From NCBI GenBank assembly GCA_902812495.1, contig CADDZR010000003.1, positions 1 through 64,000 on the forward strand: a stretch of DNA of 64,000 nucleotides, written 5' to 3'. Below, in pieces: positions 35,286 through 44,750 of the stretch (position 1 is its first letter; every line of letters starts with the position of its first letter). The position numbers were made by a program, and so were the translations under genes. The notes beneath the pieces were generated by a model. It worked only from the letters and a program-made list of their open reading frames with translations, was not told where the DNA came from and searched no databases. Source of the DNA: an archaeon. Lineage in GTDB: Archaea; Thermoproteota; Nitrososphaeria; Nitrososphaerales; Gagatemarchaeaceae.

Positions 35286-36571
35286 CCCCTCGATATCGTT
35301 GCTGTCATGCAATGAGCCCCCCCATATCCTCCAGTTATCTCATCAAGCCTAACACTTTCAGTCTTAACTCCAAGAGTGGATAACTCTTCCTTCATAGGAA
35401 AGAAGCTATTCTTAGTCTTGAGTTCTTCATATTCTTTTCTTGCTTGTTCGAGAAGCGCACCGTATCTGTATTTGTCCACAGATGCCTTCAATTCCAGCTT
35501 CCTGAGAACATTCTTCGCAACCCTGTATGTGTCGATGCAGAGTATTTTGCCTTCTCTCAAGCAGAGGAAGTTCGATGCATAGCACATCTGTTCAAGAGTT
35601 GTGATGTTAACTATCCTGAAGCCCTTTGAGTTAATGTAATCGAATAAATTTGTCCTTCCTTCTTTCTGGTACTCACCACGCCTTCTATACACCTCTACTT
35701 TTGCAAGTTTAAGCAGTGGGACACACCCAACAGCGACGTCGCTAGATACAAAGTTAAAGTATGTGTCGAGGTGCATGTTTATCATAGGATCCTTTTTTTT
35801 ATCAGGTATGAGTGGATGGTTTGGTTGGTGTACTATGGCTACCTCATCAAATCCAAGACAGTGTTTCATAACCTGTTTTGCACCATTTGTATTTGTTCTT
35901 TCACCTATTCCAATTAAGGCAAACTTCATTGCAGGCATGAAATCACCTCCTTCAAATGTTCCAGGATCCTTCACCCTGTAGATGATCTCGAGCCCCATTA
36001 ATTCTAGCAATGTTCCAGTAAGGACTGTTTCAAGCCTTCTCTGTGGCTTTGCAAGCCTTCCAATAAAAATGCCCATGTCCGTTACGGCCTGTTGGTCCCT
36101 CATGAAGAAAAGGTTAGCAAGTGGAACCTCGAGAACAACCCTAGGCAAAACTGTCCTGTACTTTCTGCTGCTCTCTAGAAAGAAGCTTGGCTGCAACACA
36201 AGAATATTGAAGATTGTTTCTTCGTCGAACCTTTCAAGCGATGAAATGAACTCCCTTCTGGCCCTCTCAACCTCCCTTTTCGGACCCTTAAACTTGACAA
36301 CGTAGGCTGCGAAATCCCTTATTCTCTCGTTCAGCTTTTCTTCTCTCTTAATTAAAGAGATGACTGTATCTTTGAGCTTCCTAACCTTGACACCGTTATC
36401 CAATAGCCTCCTTTCAAGTCCCTGATGCTCCCTAACAGCCTTTGTGATGCTAAATTCCCTCTCATAGAGAAATGAAAAAGGGGACAAGACGCCAAAAAAC
36501 ATCTCCACACCCGGTCTATGTATAACAACCTCCCTTAGCCTTTCCCACTCTGCTAATGCAACAGCCTTCAT
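35282..36571 (-). CDS. Arginine deiminase-like amidinohydrolase
   Basis: The 429-aa protein belongs to the guanidino-group modifying superfamily and resembles arginine deiminase: N-terminal LREVVIHRPG, RDQQAVTDMG near 158-167, FEGGDFMP near 206-213, the NMHLDTYFNF segment with the catalytic His, and the nucleophile C421 in GGAHCMTATISRG. It would convert arginine to citrulline and ammonia; no ornithine carbamoyltransferase or carbamate kinase is seen nearby. It follows the Trm112-like gene with a 4-base gap. Confidence 0.85.
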   Translation of the reverse strand: MKAVALAEWERLREVVIHRPGVEMFFGVLSPFSFLYEREFSITKAVREHQGLERRLLDNGVKVRKLKDTVISLIKREEKLNERIRDFAAYVVKFKGPKREVERARREFISSLERFDEETIFNILVLQPSFFLESSRKYRTVLPRVVLEVPLANLFFMRDQQAVTDMGIFIGRLAKPQRRLETVLTGTLLELMGLEIIYRVKDPGTFEGGDFMPAMKFALIGIGERTNTNGAKQVMKHCLGFDEVAIVHQPNHPLIPDKKKDPMINMHLDTYFNFVSSDVAVGCVPLLKLAKVEVYRRRGEYQKEGRTNLFDYINSKGFRIVNITTLEQMCYASNFLCLREGKILCIDTYRVAKNVLRKLELKASVDKYRYGALLEQARKEYEELKTKNSFFPMKEELSTLGVKTESVRLDEITGGYGGAHCMTATISRG

Positions 36572-36575
36572 ATAC

Positions 36576-36851
36576 TCAACCTTTTAAATTCCACGGCTTG
36601 CCTTCTTCCAGTATTTCACTTGGCAATTTCTCCTTCCACTTTTCAAGAAATGCCATGTCTTCCTGCTTGTTCCTAAGTTCGTCTGGGAGCATTATAGGTA
36701 TCTCATCTATTATGGGATAGTACCTGCTACACTTCCTACAGAAAAGCACTCCCTGTATCACTTTATCACCCTCAGTAACAAACTCGTGGAGCTCCAGAGG
36801 ATAGTATTTGTCCATAGGACAGGCCAGTATGTCAAGGAGTTTCTTTCTCAT
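36576..36851 (-). CDS. Trm112-family zinc protein
   Basis: Starting from ATG at 36851 gives 91 aa beginning MRKKLLDILACPMDKYYPL, the typical opening of Trm112/YcaR proteins, with a second cysteine pair in FCRKCSRYYPIIDEIPIMLP. Trm112 activates several methyltransferases (tRNA, rRNA, release factor). A frame extends upstream to 36908 but has non-conserved sequence. It shares a transcript with the arginine deiminase-like gene. Confidence 0.88.
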   Translation of the reverse strand: MRKKLLDILACPMDKYYPLELHEFVTEGDKVIQGVLFCRKCSRYYPIIDEIPIMLPDELRNKQEDMAFLEKWKEKLPSEILEEGKPWNLKG

Positions 36852-36909
36852 TATACATCGGCAGGCTTGTAATTTGAAATGATTTAAAATACAACCAAAG
36901 AAGCACAAG

Positions 36910-36919
36910 AGTTAAATTT
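36910..36919 (+). promoter_or_regulatory. TATA box for 5S rRNA
   Basis: AGTTAAATTT lies about 25-28 bases before the inferred 5' end of 5S rRNA, the normal archaeal spacing. Confidence 0.5.
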
Positions 36920-36940
36920 GGACGTAAAGGAAGAAGTAAC

Positions 36941-37057
36941 AAGCCGGCCATAGCACGTGGGTCCGACCTGGACTCATTCCGAACCCAGAAGTCAAACCAC
37001 GTGTCGTCGTCACGGTACTGAGCTCCGAGAGGGCTCGGGAAGTGACGATGCCGGCAC
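36941..37057 (+). rRNA. rrf: 5S ribosomal RNA
   Basis: Helix I is formed by GCCGGC at 36943-36948 and 37050-37055. The interior has the conserved segments GACCTGGACTCATTCCGAAC and CCGAGAGGGCTCGGGAAG typical of archaeal 5S RNA loop B/helix III and helix IV/V. There is no 16S or 23S gene nearby, so the 5S gene stands alone as in many Thermoproteota. Ends estimated from the closing helix. Confidence 0.95.
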
Positions 37058-37135
37058 CTTTGTAGAATAGTACTACAAATTCCTAAACCTTTAAGTTCAG
37101 GTATTTTTAGAGAGAGTTCAGGAGATAGCACCAAA

Positions 37136-38248
37136 ATGCTGTGGAATCTACAGCTTCAAACAACAACAGACCTTAACACAATAATATACTTTGTAAGTTT
37201 GATGTTCTTTGTATTCTACGGGTTCTACGGCCAGAGAATACAGATGTATTTTGCACTTAGCGATATTGGGCGTGGTCTCAACAGGCTAAAATTGATGAGA
37301 GATAAAGCCAGAAAGGAAACAATAGACTATCTCGTAAACACAGGTAAGGCGTCAAACGACCCATCTGAGAGGGTAGACCAGTTCCTCGATTATGTCACCA
37401 TAATGCCGGTAGACATGGATCCCGCTGGAATAGTTAAGAAGGTTGACCACATTATAACGACAAGGGACGATAGAATAAGGGCAGAGGTATCGGGACTTCT
37501 GGGGCAGAAGGACCCGGTAACTATATCGATATCCGAGAATCTGCTTGGTGTTGCCTCAGCTTTGAACATGATACACAAGATAGTCAGGCATTATTACTTG
37601 ATGGGAAAGAAGACAAATTCACTTTTCCTGATATTCCAGCTGCAGATGATAATGCCACAGATCATACAGGAGGCAGATGCGCTCCTAAATGCGGTTGACA
37701 GCTTCAAGCTTGGACAGCCTGTCGGTGACGGGATAGGTCCTGTTATAGCATCTAGGTTTATGGTAGGCAAGGAAAAACAGAGGATAGCAAAGGATACTGT
37801 AATGACTGTAACGGAACACAAGGGAAGGAAGCTCTACGTGATAAAGGCCGAGGGGCCGATGGCTTATGTCGGCCAGCCCGGCGTTGCAATACAGAAGGTT
37901 GTAAATGAGATGAACATTAAACCATCAATAATAATAATGGTTGATGCAGCCTTAAAGCTTGAAGGCGAAAAAACTGGAGAAGTAGCCGAGGGCGTTGGTG
38001 CTGCTATTGGTGGAATAGGTGTTGAAAAATACCAGATAGAAGAGATCGCGACAGCAAACAAGATACCTCTTTACGCTATCCTGATAAAGCAGAGCATACT
38101 TGAAGCAATAACTGTCATGAGAAAGGAGATAGCAGAAGCAACAGATAAGGTTCTCCAGATAATAAACAGAGTAATAGACGAGAAAACAAAGGAAGGAGAT
38201 AGTGTCCTTCTCGCGGGTATAGGCAACACAATTGGTGTGGGTCAGTGA
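37136..38248 (+). CDS. DUF1512-family protein
   Basis: The 370-aa product matches the archaeal DUF1512 family: one N-terminal membrane helix (about residues 18-35, FVSLMFFVFYGFYGQRIQMY), then a soluble domain with KLMRDKARKETIDYL, VDMDPAGIVKKVDHI and a C-terminal alpha/beta part with IIIMVDAALKLEGEKTGEVA. Function is undetermined. It overlaps the zinc-ribbon gene downstream by four bases (GTGA). Confidence 0.8.
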   Translation: MLWNLQLQTTTDLNTIIYFVSLMFFVFYGFYGQRIQMYFALSDIGRGLNRLKLMRDKARKETIDYLVNTGKASNDPSERVDQFLDYVTIMPVDMDPAGIVKKVDHIITTRDDRIRAEVSGLLGQKDPVTISISENLLGVASALNMIHKIVRHYYLMGKKTNSLFLIFQLQMIMPQIIQEADALLNAVDSFKLGQPVGDGIGPVIASRFMVGKEKQRIAKDTVMTVTEHKGRKLYVIKAEGPMAYVGQPGVAIQKVVNEMNIKPSIIIMVDAALKLEGEKTGEVAEGVGAAIGGIGVEKYQIEEIATANKIPLYAILIKQSILEAITVMRKEIAEATDKVLQIINRVIDEKTKEGDSVLLAGIGNTIGVGQ

Positions 38249-38448
38249 TAAGTTCTGTCCCAGCGAATGATAGGAGGTCAAAGCTTCTGGTCTACACAAT
38301 AGAGGAATGTCCTGCATGTGGCCAGAAAACAAAAAGGGCATTTCAGGTAGGGGACTACATTACAAAAGAAGCATCCAAATGTTCAAAATGTGGTAATACA
38401 ACAATAATATCATTAATCTACGCGGAAAGTTCAAAACAGCTAGGTTAG
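38245..38448 (+). CDS. Zinc-ribbon protein, 67 aa
   Basis: GTG start inside the DUF1512 stop; the product has CPAC at 23-26 and CSKC at 46-49, a one-domain zinc ribbon of the kind found in archaeal RNA-binding or ribosomal accessory proteins. I cannot name it. The 4-base overlap suggests coupled translation with DUF1512. It converges on map with a 9-base overlap. Confidence 0.7.
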   Translation: MISSVPANDRRSKLLVYTIEECPACGQKTKRAFQVGDYITKEASKCSKCGNTTIISLIYAESSKQLG

Positions 38449-39324
38449 CACAACCAAACTTCCGTCCTGAAAAGCAACTGTGTGTTCAAACTGTGCAACG
38501 GGCTTACCTGCACCTTCTACAAGTGTTGGATATGCCCTTGCAACCCTCATCCTAACTAGCTCTTTTAGAATTCTTTCAACATCACCAAAGTCCCTCTCGA
38601 ACCACCTTGGAGAAAAGGGAAGTGTTCTCCTGCTGTCCCATACAGCGTCAATAAACTCGTCTAATCTCTTTTGCTTTGTCTTTCTCCTTCCAACGATGGA
38701 GAATATTGTCTCTTCCTTCTGTTCAACAACATATCCAGCACCATCCCTTGTCGTAAGGAATGGTTCTATAGCAAAGACCTCGTCCTTTCTTATTACAGGA
38801 AGATTTGGAACATAGACGTTTGGTATGCTCTTGCCTGCGTGAACAGTGTACCTCTCGACGGTGTGCCCGCTCAGGTTCTCGATTACCTTGAATCCGTATT
38901 TCGAAGCAATACTACTTATTGTCCTACCTATTTCGCCTGCCCTCTGATCCTTCCTTGCTGTGTTTATCGATTCGTCGAGAGCCTTTTGCGTTGCCTCTAA
39001 GAGAGAATAGTATCTCTCGTTGAATGTTACAGTGACAGCTGTGTCCGCAAGGAAGCCCATTACGTGCACACCAAAGTCTATCTTCACAACATCTTCCTCC
39101 GTAAATTCTGTAGTATCTTCACTCCTTGGACTGTAGTGGGCAGTGACATGATTTACGCCTATTCCGCAGGGAAATGCTGGTACGCCGCCAAGCTCCTTTA
39201 TCTTGCTCTCAACAGCTTCACAGAGCTCAATGCACTTCATTCCGGGCTTGACAAAACCAATTAACCACTTCCTTACGTCCTTTGTTATTCTACCTGCTTC
39301 GATGTATTCCTTCTGTAAACCCAT
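38440..39324 (-). CDS. map: Methionine aminopeptidase type II
   Basis: The 294-aa enzyme removes N-terminal Met. Metal ligands are the Asp in VVKIDFGVHV, the Asp in FLADTAVTV, the His in LSGHTVERYTVHAGKSIP, and the two Glu in FAIEPFLTTRDG and VAQFEHTVAF. The extra archaeal/eukaryal insert places it in type II. Confidence 0.95.
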   Translation of the reverse strand: MGLQKEYIEAGRITKDVRKWLIGFVKPGMKCIELCEAVESKIKELGGVPAFPCGIGVNHVTAHYSPRSEDTTEFTEEDVVKIDFGVHVMGFLADTAVTVTFNERYYSLLEATQKALDESINTARKDQRAGEIGRTISSIASKYGFKVIENLSGHTVERYTVHAGKSIPNVYVPNLPVIRKDEVFAIEPFLTTRDGAGYVVEQKEETIFSIVGRRKTKQKRLDEFIDAVWDSRRTLPFSPRWFERDFGDVERILKELVRMRVARAYPTLVEGAGKPVAQFEHTVAFQDGSLVVLT

Positions 39325-39394
39325 CTTCGGTACCTTCTTTTTTCGAACCCCATATTAATGGGATATATCAACTAATTTAAACAAGGTGTGCGGT

Positions 39395-39862
39395 ATGCGT
39401 TTCAGGGTTGTAGCCACAGGAGGCACCTTTGACCACCTTCACAAGGGCCACGAAGCACTTCTGAGAAAGAGCTTTGAGGTTGGGGAGAAGGTTGTGATAG
39501 GGGTAACTTCTGACGAGTTTGCTACAAGGGAGGGCAAGAAACCAGATATGTCCTACGAGGAAAGGGTTTCTAGATTAAAGGAGTACATAGAAAAAAACTT
39601 CCCTGGAAGAGAGTACATTATATCAAGGCTTGACGACTATTTTGGGCCTGGTATAGCTTCGCCAGAAGTCGAGGCAATAGTTGTGAGCCCAGAGACACTT
39701 GGCAGGGTACCCTTGGCAAACAAGTTAAGACAGGAGAAAGGCTTCGGTCCGCTTCAGGTTATTGTTGTTGACTACGTTCTTGCGGAGGACGGTCTCCCGA
39801 TCTCCTCCACGAGAATAAGGAAGGGTGAGATAGACAAGGAAGGCAAGCTCATGAAGAGATAA
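39395..39862 (+). CDS. coaD: Phosphopantetheine adenylyltransferase (archaeal CoaD)
   Basis: This enzyme makes dephospho-CoA from 4'-phosphopantetheine. The cytidylyltransferase motif TGGTFDHLHKGHEAL is near the N-terminus and ISSTRIRKGEID near the C-terminus. I prefer ATG at 39395 because AAGGTG stands seven bases upstream, although an in-frame GTG at 39386 is possible. trpS follows 32 bases later. Confidence 0.93.
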   Translation: MRFRVVATGGTFDHLHKGHEALLRKSFEVGEKVVIGVTSDEFATREGKKPDMSYEERVSRLKEYIEKNFPGREYIISRLDDYFGPGIASPEVEAIVVSPETLGRVPLANKLRQEKGFGPLQVIVVDYVLAEDGLPISSTRIRKGEIDKEGKLMKR

Positions 39863-39894
39863 CGATACAGATTTAACCATAGGAAGGCTCAGCC

Positions 39895-41028
39895 TTGCGT
39901 ATTGTGGAAAAGATCGATCCGTGGGGTTCGTCAGCATTAAGAGACTATGCAAAACTTCAGTCCGAATTTGGTATAGAACCAATATCAACCATTTTAGGAA
40001 GGCTAAAAAATCCAAGCCTGCATATACGAAGAGGTATAGACTTTGGTCACAGAGACCTTGGAAGAATAATAGACGCAATAGAGAAAAACGAAAAATTTGC
40101 TGTAATGAGCGGAATAAAGCCTACTGGTATATTCCATCTTGGAACAAAGATGACAGCAGACGATATGATATACTTCCAGTCCCTGTCAACAAAAGCGACT
40201 GTGTTCTACGCAATTGCAGATGTTGAGGCTTACTGTGACAACGGTATATCATTCAGCGATAGCAGGAAAATAGCGGTACAAAACGTAGCTGACATACTTG
40301 CACTAGGGCTAGACCCAGAGAGGGCTTACGTTTATCTCCAGAGTGAAGAGATAAGGGTCATGAAACTATCCACAATTTTCTCAAAGGGTGTTACAAATAA
40401 CATGCTGAAAGCAATTTATGGTGAGAGGCAGATCGGTCTATACCTCTCAGCCCTTGTTCAGGCAGGGGATATATTGATGCCCCAGCTGGAGGACTTCGGT
40501 GGACCAAAACCGACAGTAGTGCCTGTTGGCGTGGACCAGGACCCGCATATAAGGCTTGCAAGAGACCTTGCAGATAAGTTCAGGGAACAGTTTGGTTTTA
40601 TTCAGCCTTCGGCAATTTACCACAGGCTAATGCTCAGTCTTTCGGGTGAAACAAAGATGTCAAAACGCTCAGCATCAACACTCCTTACACTTGCAGACTC
40701 GCAGGGAGAAGCAGAGAGGAAGGTAATGGAAGCCTTTACTGGAGGAAGAGCAACGATAGAGGAGCAGAGAAGAATGGGAGGGGAGGCAGAAAAATGTCCA
40801 GTCTTTGACCTCTACAACTTCCACTTCGCATCGTCGGATGAGCATGCAGCTGAAGTGTTCAGAGAATGTATCGGAGGTATAAGGATGTGCGGGGAGTGCA
40901 AGAGGGAAGCCGCATCTCTTGTCAAGTTATTTCTGGAACAACACCAGGCAAAAAAGCAGAAATTTATAGCGAGGGCAGAAGAACTAATAACAAAGGGGAA
41001 TAAGGAAATATCCTCAGCACTGAAGTGA
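39895..41028 (+). CDS. trpS: Tryptophanyl-tRNA synthetase
   Basis: Class I synthetase of the archaeal/eukaryal type (377 aa). The HIGH-equivalent is TGIFHLGTK near 81-89 and the KMSKS-equivalent is TKMSKRSAS near 256-264. The start is TTG at 39895 after AGGAAGG. The tRNA-Trp gene for its substrate is at 31.5 kb. Confidence 0.95.
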   Translation: MRIVEKIDPWGSSALRDYAKLQSEFGIEPISTILGRLKNPSLHIRRGIDFGHRDLGRIIDAIEKNEKFAVMSGIKPTGIFHLGTKMTADDMIYFQSLSTKATVFYAIADVEAYCDNGISFSDSRKIAVQNVADILALGLDPERAYVYLQSEEIRVMKLSTIFSKGVTNNMLKAIYGERQIGLYLSALVQAGDILMPQLEDFGGPKPTVVPVGVDQDPHIRLARDLADKFREQFGFIQPSAIYHRLMLSLSGETKMSKRSASTLLTLADSQGEAERKVMEAFTGGRATIEEQRRMGGEAEKCPVFDLYNFHFASSDEHAAEVFRECIGGIRMCGECKREAASLVKLFLEQHQAKKQKFIARAEELITKGNKEISSALK

Positions 41029-41035
41029 TAAAGCT

Positions 41036-42502
41036 TTGGCTACACTTCACCCTCTCGAAAGGAAGGTTCTGGAATCTCTCTCAAATAGAGAATGGAAGGA
41101 TGTCCGTAGTTTATCTATTTCTTCAGGACTGAAAGAAGATCAGGTAAGGAGAGCAGTTGAATGGCTACTGCAGAAGGGTTTTGTTGAGAAGCACGAGGTC
41201 AAGCATACACAGATGCAAATAAAGGACAAACCTGCTGAACTGAAGCTTGTAGAAATACTGAAGTCCTCAGGCGGAACATTGAGCCTTGAACAGTTGAGGT
41301 CTGTGCTCTCTCAGGAAGAATTGTCCGCAGGCATGGGTAAGGCTAGAGCGAATAAATGGATTGAGGTAAAAGGAGACGGTGAGGCAAGCGTTAGACTTAC
41401 TGGAACTGACTACAGCATTTACTTTAGTTCATTCGAAAGAATATCTGCTGGTAAGGAGCTTTCGGCTTTCGACCTCAAGTATTTGGAGGATCTTTCCAGA
41501 AGGGGTCTTGTTCAAATAAAGGAGCACAGGTCTATTGAGTACAGGATAACGGAGCATGGCCTAGCAGCGCTGTCATCACAACATGAAGAGTATCTTGAAG
41601 GCCTTACAGCGGAGTTGCTTGCGTCAGGTGCATGGAAGGGTAAGAGGCTCAGGCCAATTGACGTGAAGGCAGATGCTCCTAGGTTTTACCCGGGAAGGAG
41701 ACATCCTGTCAGAGAATTCATATCTGAAGTAAGGGATGTCTACATTTCCATGGGCTTTACTGAGCTGCATGGAGGAAGTATCCAACCCGCCTTCTGGAAC
41801 TTTGACGCGCTCTTCATCCCTCAAGATCATCCTGCAAGGGAAATGCAGGACACATTTTACCTCGAGGATCTTCAAGATGAAGCAATAAGGAGGGAAGGCG
41901 TTTACGAAAGGGTTGCCCTTACACATGAGAACGGATGGGTAACGGGAGGCACGGGCTGGGGATATAGGTGGGATGTTAACCAGGCAAAGAAGCTTCTCCT
42001 CAGAACACATAACACAGTTTTAACTGTAAAGGCACTTCATGAATACGGTAACAGGGAATTAAGAGTCTTTGCAATAAGCAAGGTATACAGAAACGAGAGT
42101 CTTGATTACAAGCACCTTGCAGAATTCCATCAGATGGATGGTATAATCGCAGGTAAAAACCTTAACATAAAGCATCTGGTCGGTTTCCTGAAGGAGTTTT
42201 ACAGGAAGCTTGGTATCAAGGACGTAAAGCTTTGGCCAACGTACTTTCCTTATACGGAGCCCTCGCTACAGATAATGGGGTATTCAGAAAAGGCAGGAGG
42301 ATGGATAGAGCTAGGCGGCTCCGGTATATTTAGGCCGGAGGTCACAATTCCGCTCGGTGTTGACCTGCCTGTACTGGCCTGGGGTCCTGCCATAGAGAGA
42401 CTTATGCTTCTAAGATACAACCTCAATGACATACGGGAACTTTACAGTAACGACATAGGATGGCTAAGGAGGAGAAGGCAGTTTGCCAGTGGTGAAGGCT
42501 GA
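41036..42502 (+). CDS. pheS: Phenylalanyl-tRNA synthetase alpha subunit
   Basis: The 488-aa protein has N-terminal winged-helix repeats (1-190) and the class II catalytic core with ARFYPGRRHPVREFISEVR-like motif 1 around 220, DHPAREMQDTFYL motif 2 region and the GGSGIFRPEV motif 3 block near 425. It starts at TTG eight bases after trpS and overlaps pheT by 20 bases. Confidence 0.95.
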   Translation: MATLHPLERKVLESLSNREWKDVRSLSISSGLKEDQVRRAVEWLLQKGFVEKHEVKHTQMQIKDKPAELKLVEILKSSGGTLSLEQLRSVLSQEELSAGMGKARANKWIEVKGDGEASVRLTGTDYSIYFSSFERISAGKELSAFDLKYLEDLSRRGLVQIKEHRSIEYRITEHGLAALSSQHEEYLEGLTAELLASGAWKGKRLRPIDVKADAPRFYPGRRHPVREFISEVRDVYISMGFTELHGGSIQPAFWNFDALFIPQDHPAREMQDTFYLEDLQDEAIRREGVYERVALTHENGWVTGGTGWGYRWDVNQAKKLLLRTHNTVLTVKALHEYGNRELRVFAISKVYRNESLDYKHLAEFHQMDGIIAGKNLNIKHLVGFLKEFYRKLGIKDVKLWPTYFPYTEPSLQIMGYSEKAGGWIELGGSGIFRPEVTIPLGVDLPVLAWGPAIERLMLLRYNLNDIRELYSNDIGWLRRRRQFASGEG

Positions 42503-44135
42503 CCTCGAAAGGTTGGCGCGCATAGTTGGTGCGGAGAAAAGAGAAATTGTCGAAAGGATACCCTACGTTGGACTTGATATAGAGGAGTTAACCGAGAGCT
42601 ACATAAGAGTCGAGTACAGTCCAAACAGGCCAGATTTCGGATCTGACGTTGGAATAGCAAGAGCACTTAAGGGCATAATGGGCATAGAGAAAGGTCTTCC
42701 AAAGTATAGGGTTGAAAAAGGGAATCTTAAAGTTGAGGTTGATCCCAAGCTCCACGAAGTAAGACCTTATATTGCATGCGTACTCGCAGAATCTCTTTCA
42801 TTGGGAGAGGAGGACATAAGACAGTTAATATCCCTTCAAGAGGATCTCCACCAGGGTCTTGGTAGGAAAAGGGCAAGGGCTGCAATTGGGCTCCACGACT
42901 TTTCAAGACTCGCTCAGCCAATATACTACAGAGCAGCAGAGCCTGACTATTCATTCCAGCCACTAGGCTACGAAAGAAAGATGAGTATATCGGAGATAAT
43001 TGAGAAAACAGAACAAGGCAAACTTTACGGGAATCTAATAAAGGGAAAAAACACATTCCCTGTTCTCGAAGATTCTGCTGGAAACACCCTTTCAATGCCA
43101 CCAGTCATAAATGGTTCAGTTACAAAGCTAACAGTGGAAACGAAGGAAGTCTTTGTGGATGTTACAAGCACAGACAAGAAAACAGGTGAACAGGTTCTTA
43201 ATATAATCGCTACAACACTTCATGATATGGGTGGGAGGCTGAAAAGTGTAAAGATAGTTTACAGCAATTCTACAGAAGTAACACCGAGACTCAAACCCTT
43301 CACCGCTAACTTGGAAAAGAATGTCGTAGAGAGATTGACGGGACTGAAACTTTCAAAAAGGGATCTTGCGGAATATCTCTCAAGGTCAAGGCTTGAATTA
43401 AGAGGGAACAGAGTCTACATACCTTGCTACAGGGTTGATATCATGCATCCTGTGGACATAGCCGAGGAGGTTGCACTTGGCTATGGTATCGAGAAGTTCG
43501 ACGCAATATACCCTCCCCCCAACTCACCTGGTGAGAGGAACAAGTTTGAAAGTTTCCTAGAGTCTGTCTCCAACTTCATGGCAATGTCAGGATTGCTCGA
43601 GGTCATGGAGTACGAGCTAACAGATGAGAAGAGCCTGATAGGAAACTTCTCAAGGGAGGACTCTGGCATAATAAGGGTGATGAATCCAAAGAGCATTGAG
43701 CATTCCTTGCTTAGAGACAGTCTTATACCCTCGCTTCTCTCGGTGCTTTCAAGAAACTTAAAGGAGGAGTATCCTCAGAGAATTTACGAGGTTGGAAGGG
43801 TTTTCTCGAGAAAAGGCAACACGTTTGATGAGCACTGGAATCTTTGCATGATGCTCTCTCACTCAAAGGCCAGCTACAGCGAGGCGAAGTCTTACCTTGC
43901 ATCATTTCTCAACACATGTATAGGTATCAAAACATCAACAGAGCCATCCTCGCACTGGGCATTCTCTGAGGGTAGAACAGCAAGCATTCTTGTGTCTGAG
44001 AGAGAGACGGGTGTGATAGGCGAGGTTAAGCCCGAGGCACTTGAGTGCTTCGGTATATACACACCTGTATCGGGTTTCGAGATAAATCTAACCATGCTCT
44101 ATAACATGCTGAATAATAGCTCTCACTCAATCTGA
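42483..44135 (+). CDS. pheT: Phenylalanyl-tRNA synthetase beta subunit
   Basis: The 550-aa subunit shows the B1/B3/B4 region (RVEYSPNRPDFGSDVGIARA at about 38-57) and the B5 and catalytic-like modules, as in archaeal PheT, which lacks the bacterial RNA-binding tail. It forms an alpha2beta2 tetramer with PheS. Its 3' end overlaps convergent phoU by 13 bases. Confidence 0.95.
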   Translation: MPVVKADLERLARIVGAEKREIVERIPYVGLDIEELTESYIRVEYSPNRPDFGSDVGIARALKGIMGIEKGLPKYRVEKGNLKVEVDPKLHEVRPYIACVLAESLSLGEEDIRQLISLQEDLHQGLGRKRARAAIGLHDFSRLAQPIYYRAAEPDYSFQPLGYERKMSISEIIEKTEQGKLYGNLIKGKNTFPVLEDSAGNTLSMPPVINGSVTKLTVETKEVFVDVTSTDKKTGEQVLNIIATTLHDMGGRLKSVKIVYSNSTEVTPRLKPFTANLEKNVVERLTGLKLSKRDLAEYLSRSRLELRGNRVYIPCYRVDIMHPVDIAEEVALGYGIEKFDAIYPPPNSPGERNKFESFLESVSNFMAMSGLLEVMEYELTDEKSLIGNFSREDSGIIRVMNPKSIEHSLLRDSLIPSLLSVLSRNLKEEYPQRIYEVGRVFSRKGNTFDEHWNLCMMLSHSKASYSEAKSYLASFLNTCIGIKTSTEPSSHWAFSEGRTASILVSERETGVIGEVKPEALECFGIYTPVSGFEINLTMLYNMLNNSSHSI

Positions 44136-44746
44136 CCCGAGACAATGTAAACAACACTTTCTGCAATGTAGGATGCGTGGTCAGCTATCCTCTCTAAGTA
44201 CCTAAGTATCAATGTTGCAGAAAGATGGCATTTTAGCCCCTTTTCACTTCCTCTCAAAACAGCTCTTAGGTTTTCCCTGTATTTCTCGTCAACAAAATCG
44301 TCCATCTCTGGTATCTTCCTTGCAGCGAGAATGTCCCTATTTACAAATGCATTTATGCTCATGTCTATCATCTCCTGAACCCTCTTTGCTGTCTCGAGAA
44401 CAATCGTATGGTCGCATCTGCTTAGGTCGCCAAATATATCGAGCACCTCAATTATATCATAAGCATACCTTCCGAACCTAAAGAAACCGTAAGATATCTC
44501 CATGCATGCCTTAATGAACCTAAGGTCGGAGGCAACTGGCTGATACCTTGCTAAAAGCTCCATCGCAAGCTCACTTACTTCATTGTGAAGAACTCTTAGC
44601 CTTGCAGCCATCTCCTTTACCCTTTCTCCTTTCTCTCCCTCACTGTAAGCAGATATTGCAAGCCCAACCGCGTCCCTTGAGATTCCTGCCATCTCGGTTA
44701 GCATTCCATTCAGCTTCTCTAGACCTATATCCAGAAGCCTTGCCAT
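44123..44746 (-). CDS. phoU: PhoU-type phosphate regulator
   Basis: The 207-aa all-helical protein has the two three-helix-bundle repeats of PhoU, with the second repeat sequence RYLERIADHASYIAESVVYI near the C-terminus carrying the E..AD metal-binding motif. It is last in the pstSCAB-phoU cluster, four bases after pstB, and likely couples Pst activity to phosphate status. Confidence 0.9.
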   Translation of the reverse strand: MARLLDIGLEKLNGMLTEMAGISRDAVGLAISAYSEGEKGERVKEMAARLRVLHNEVSELAMELLARYQPVASDLRFIKACMEISYGFFRFGRYAYDIIEVLDIFGDLSRCDHTIVLETAKRVQEMIDMSINAFVNRDILAARKIPEMDDFVDEKYRENLRAVLRGSEKGLKCHLSATLILRYLERIADHASYIAESVVYIVSGQIE

Positions 44747-44750
44747 TCAA

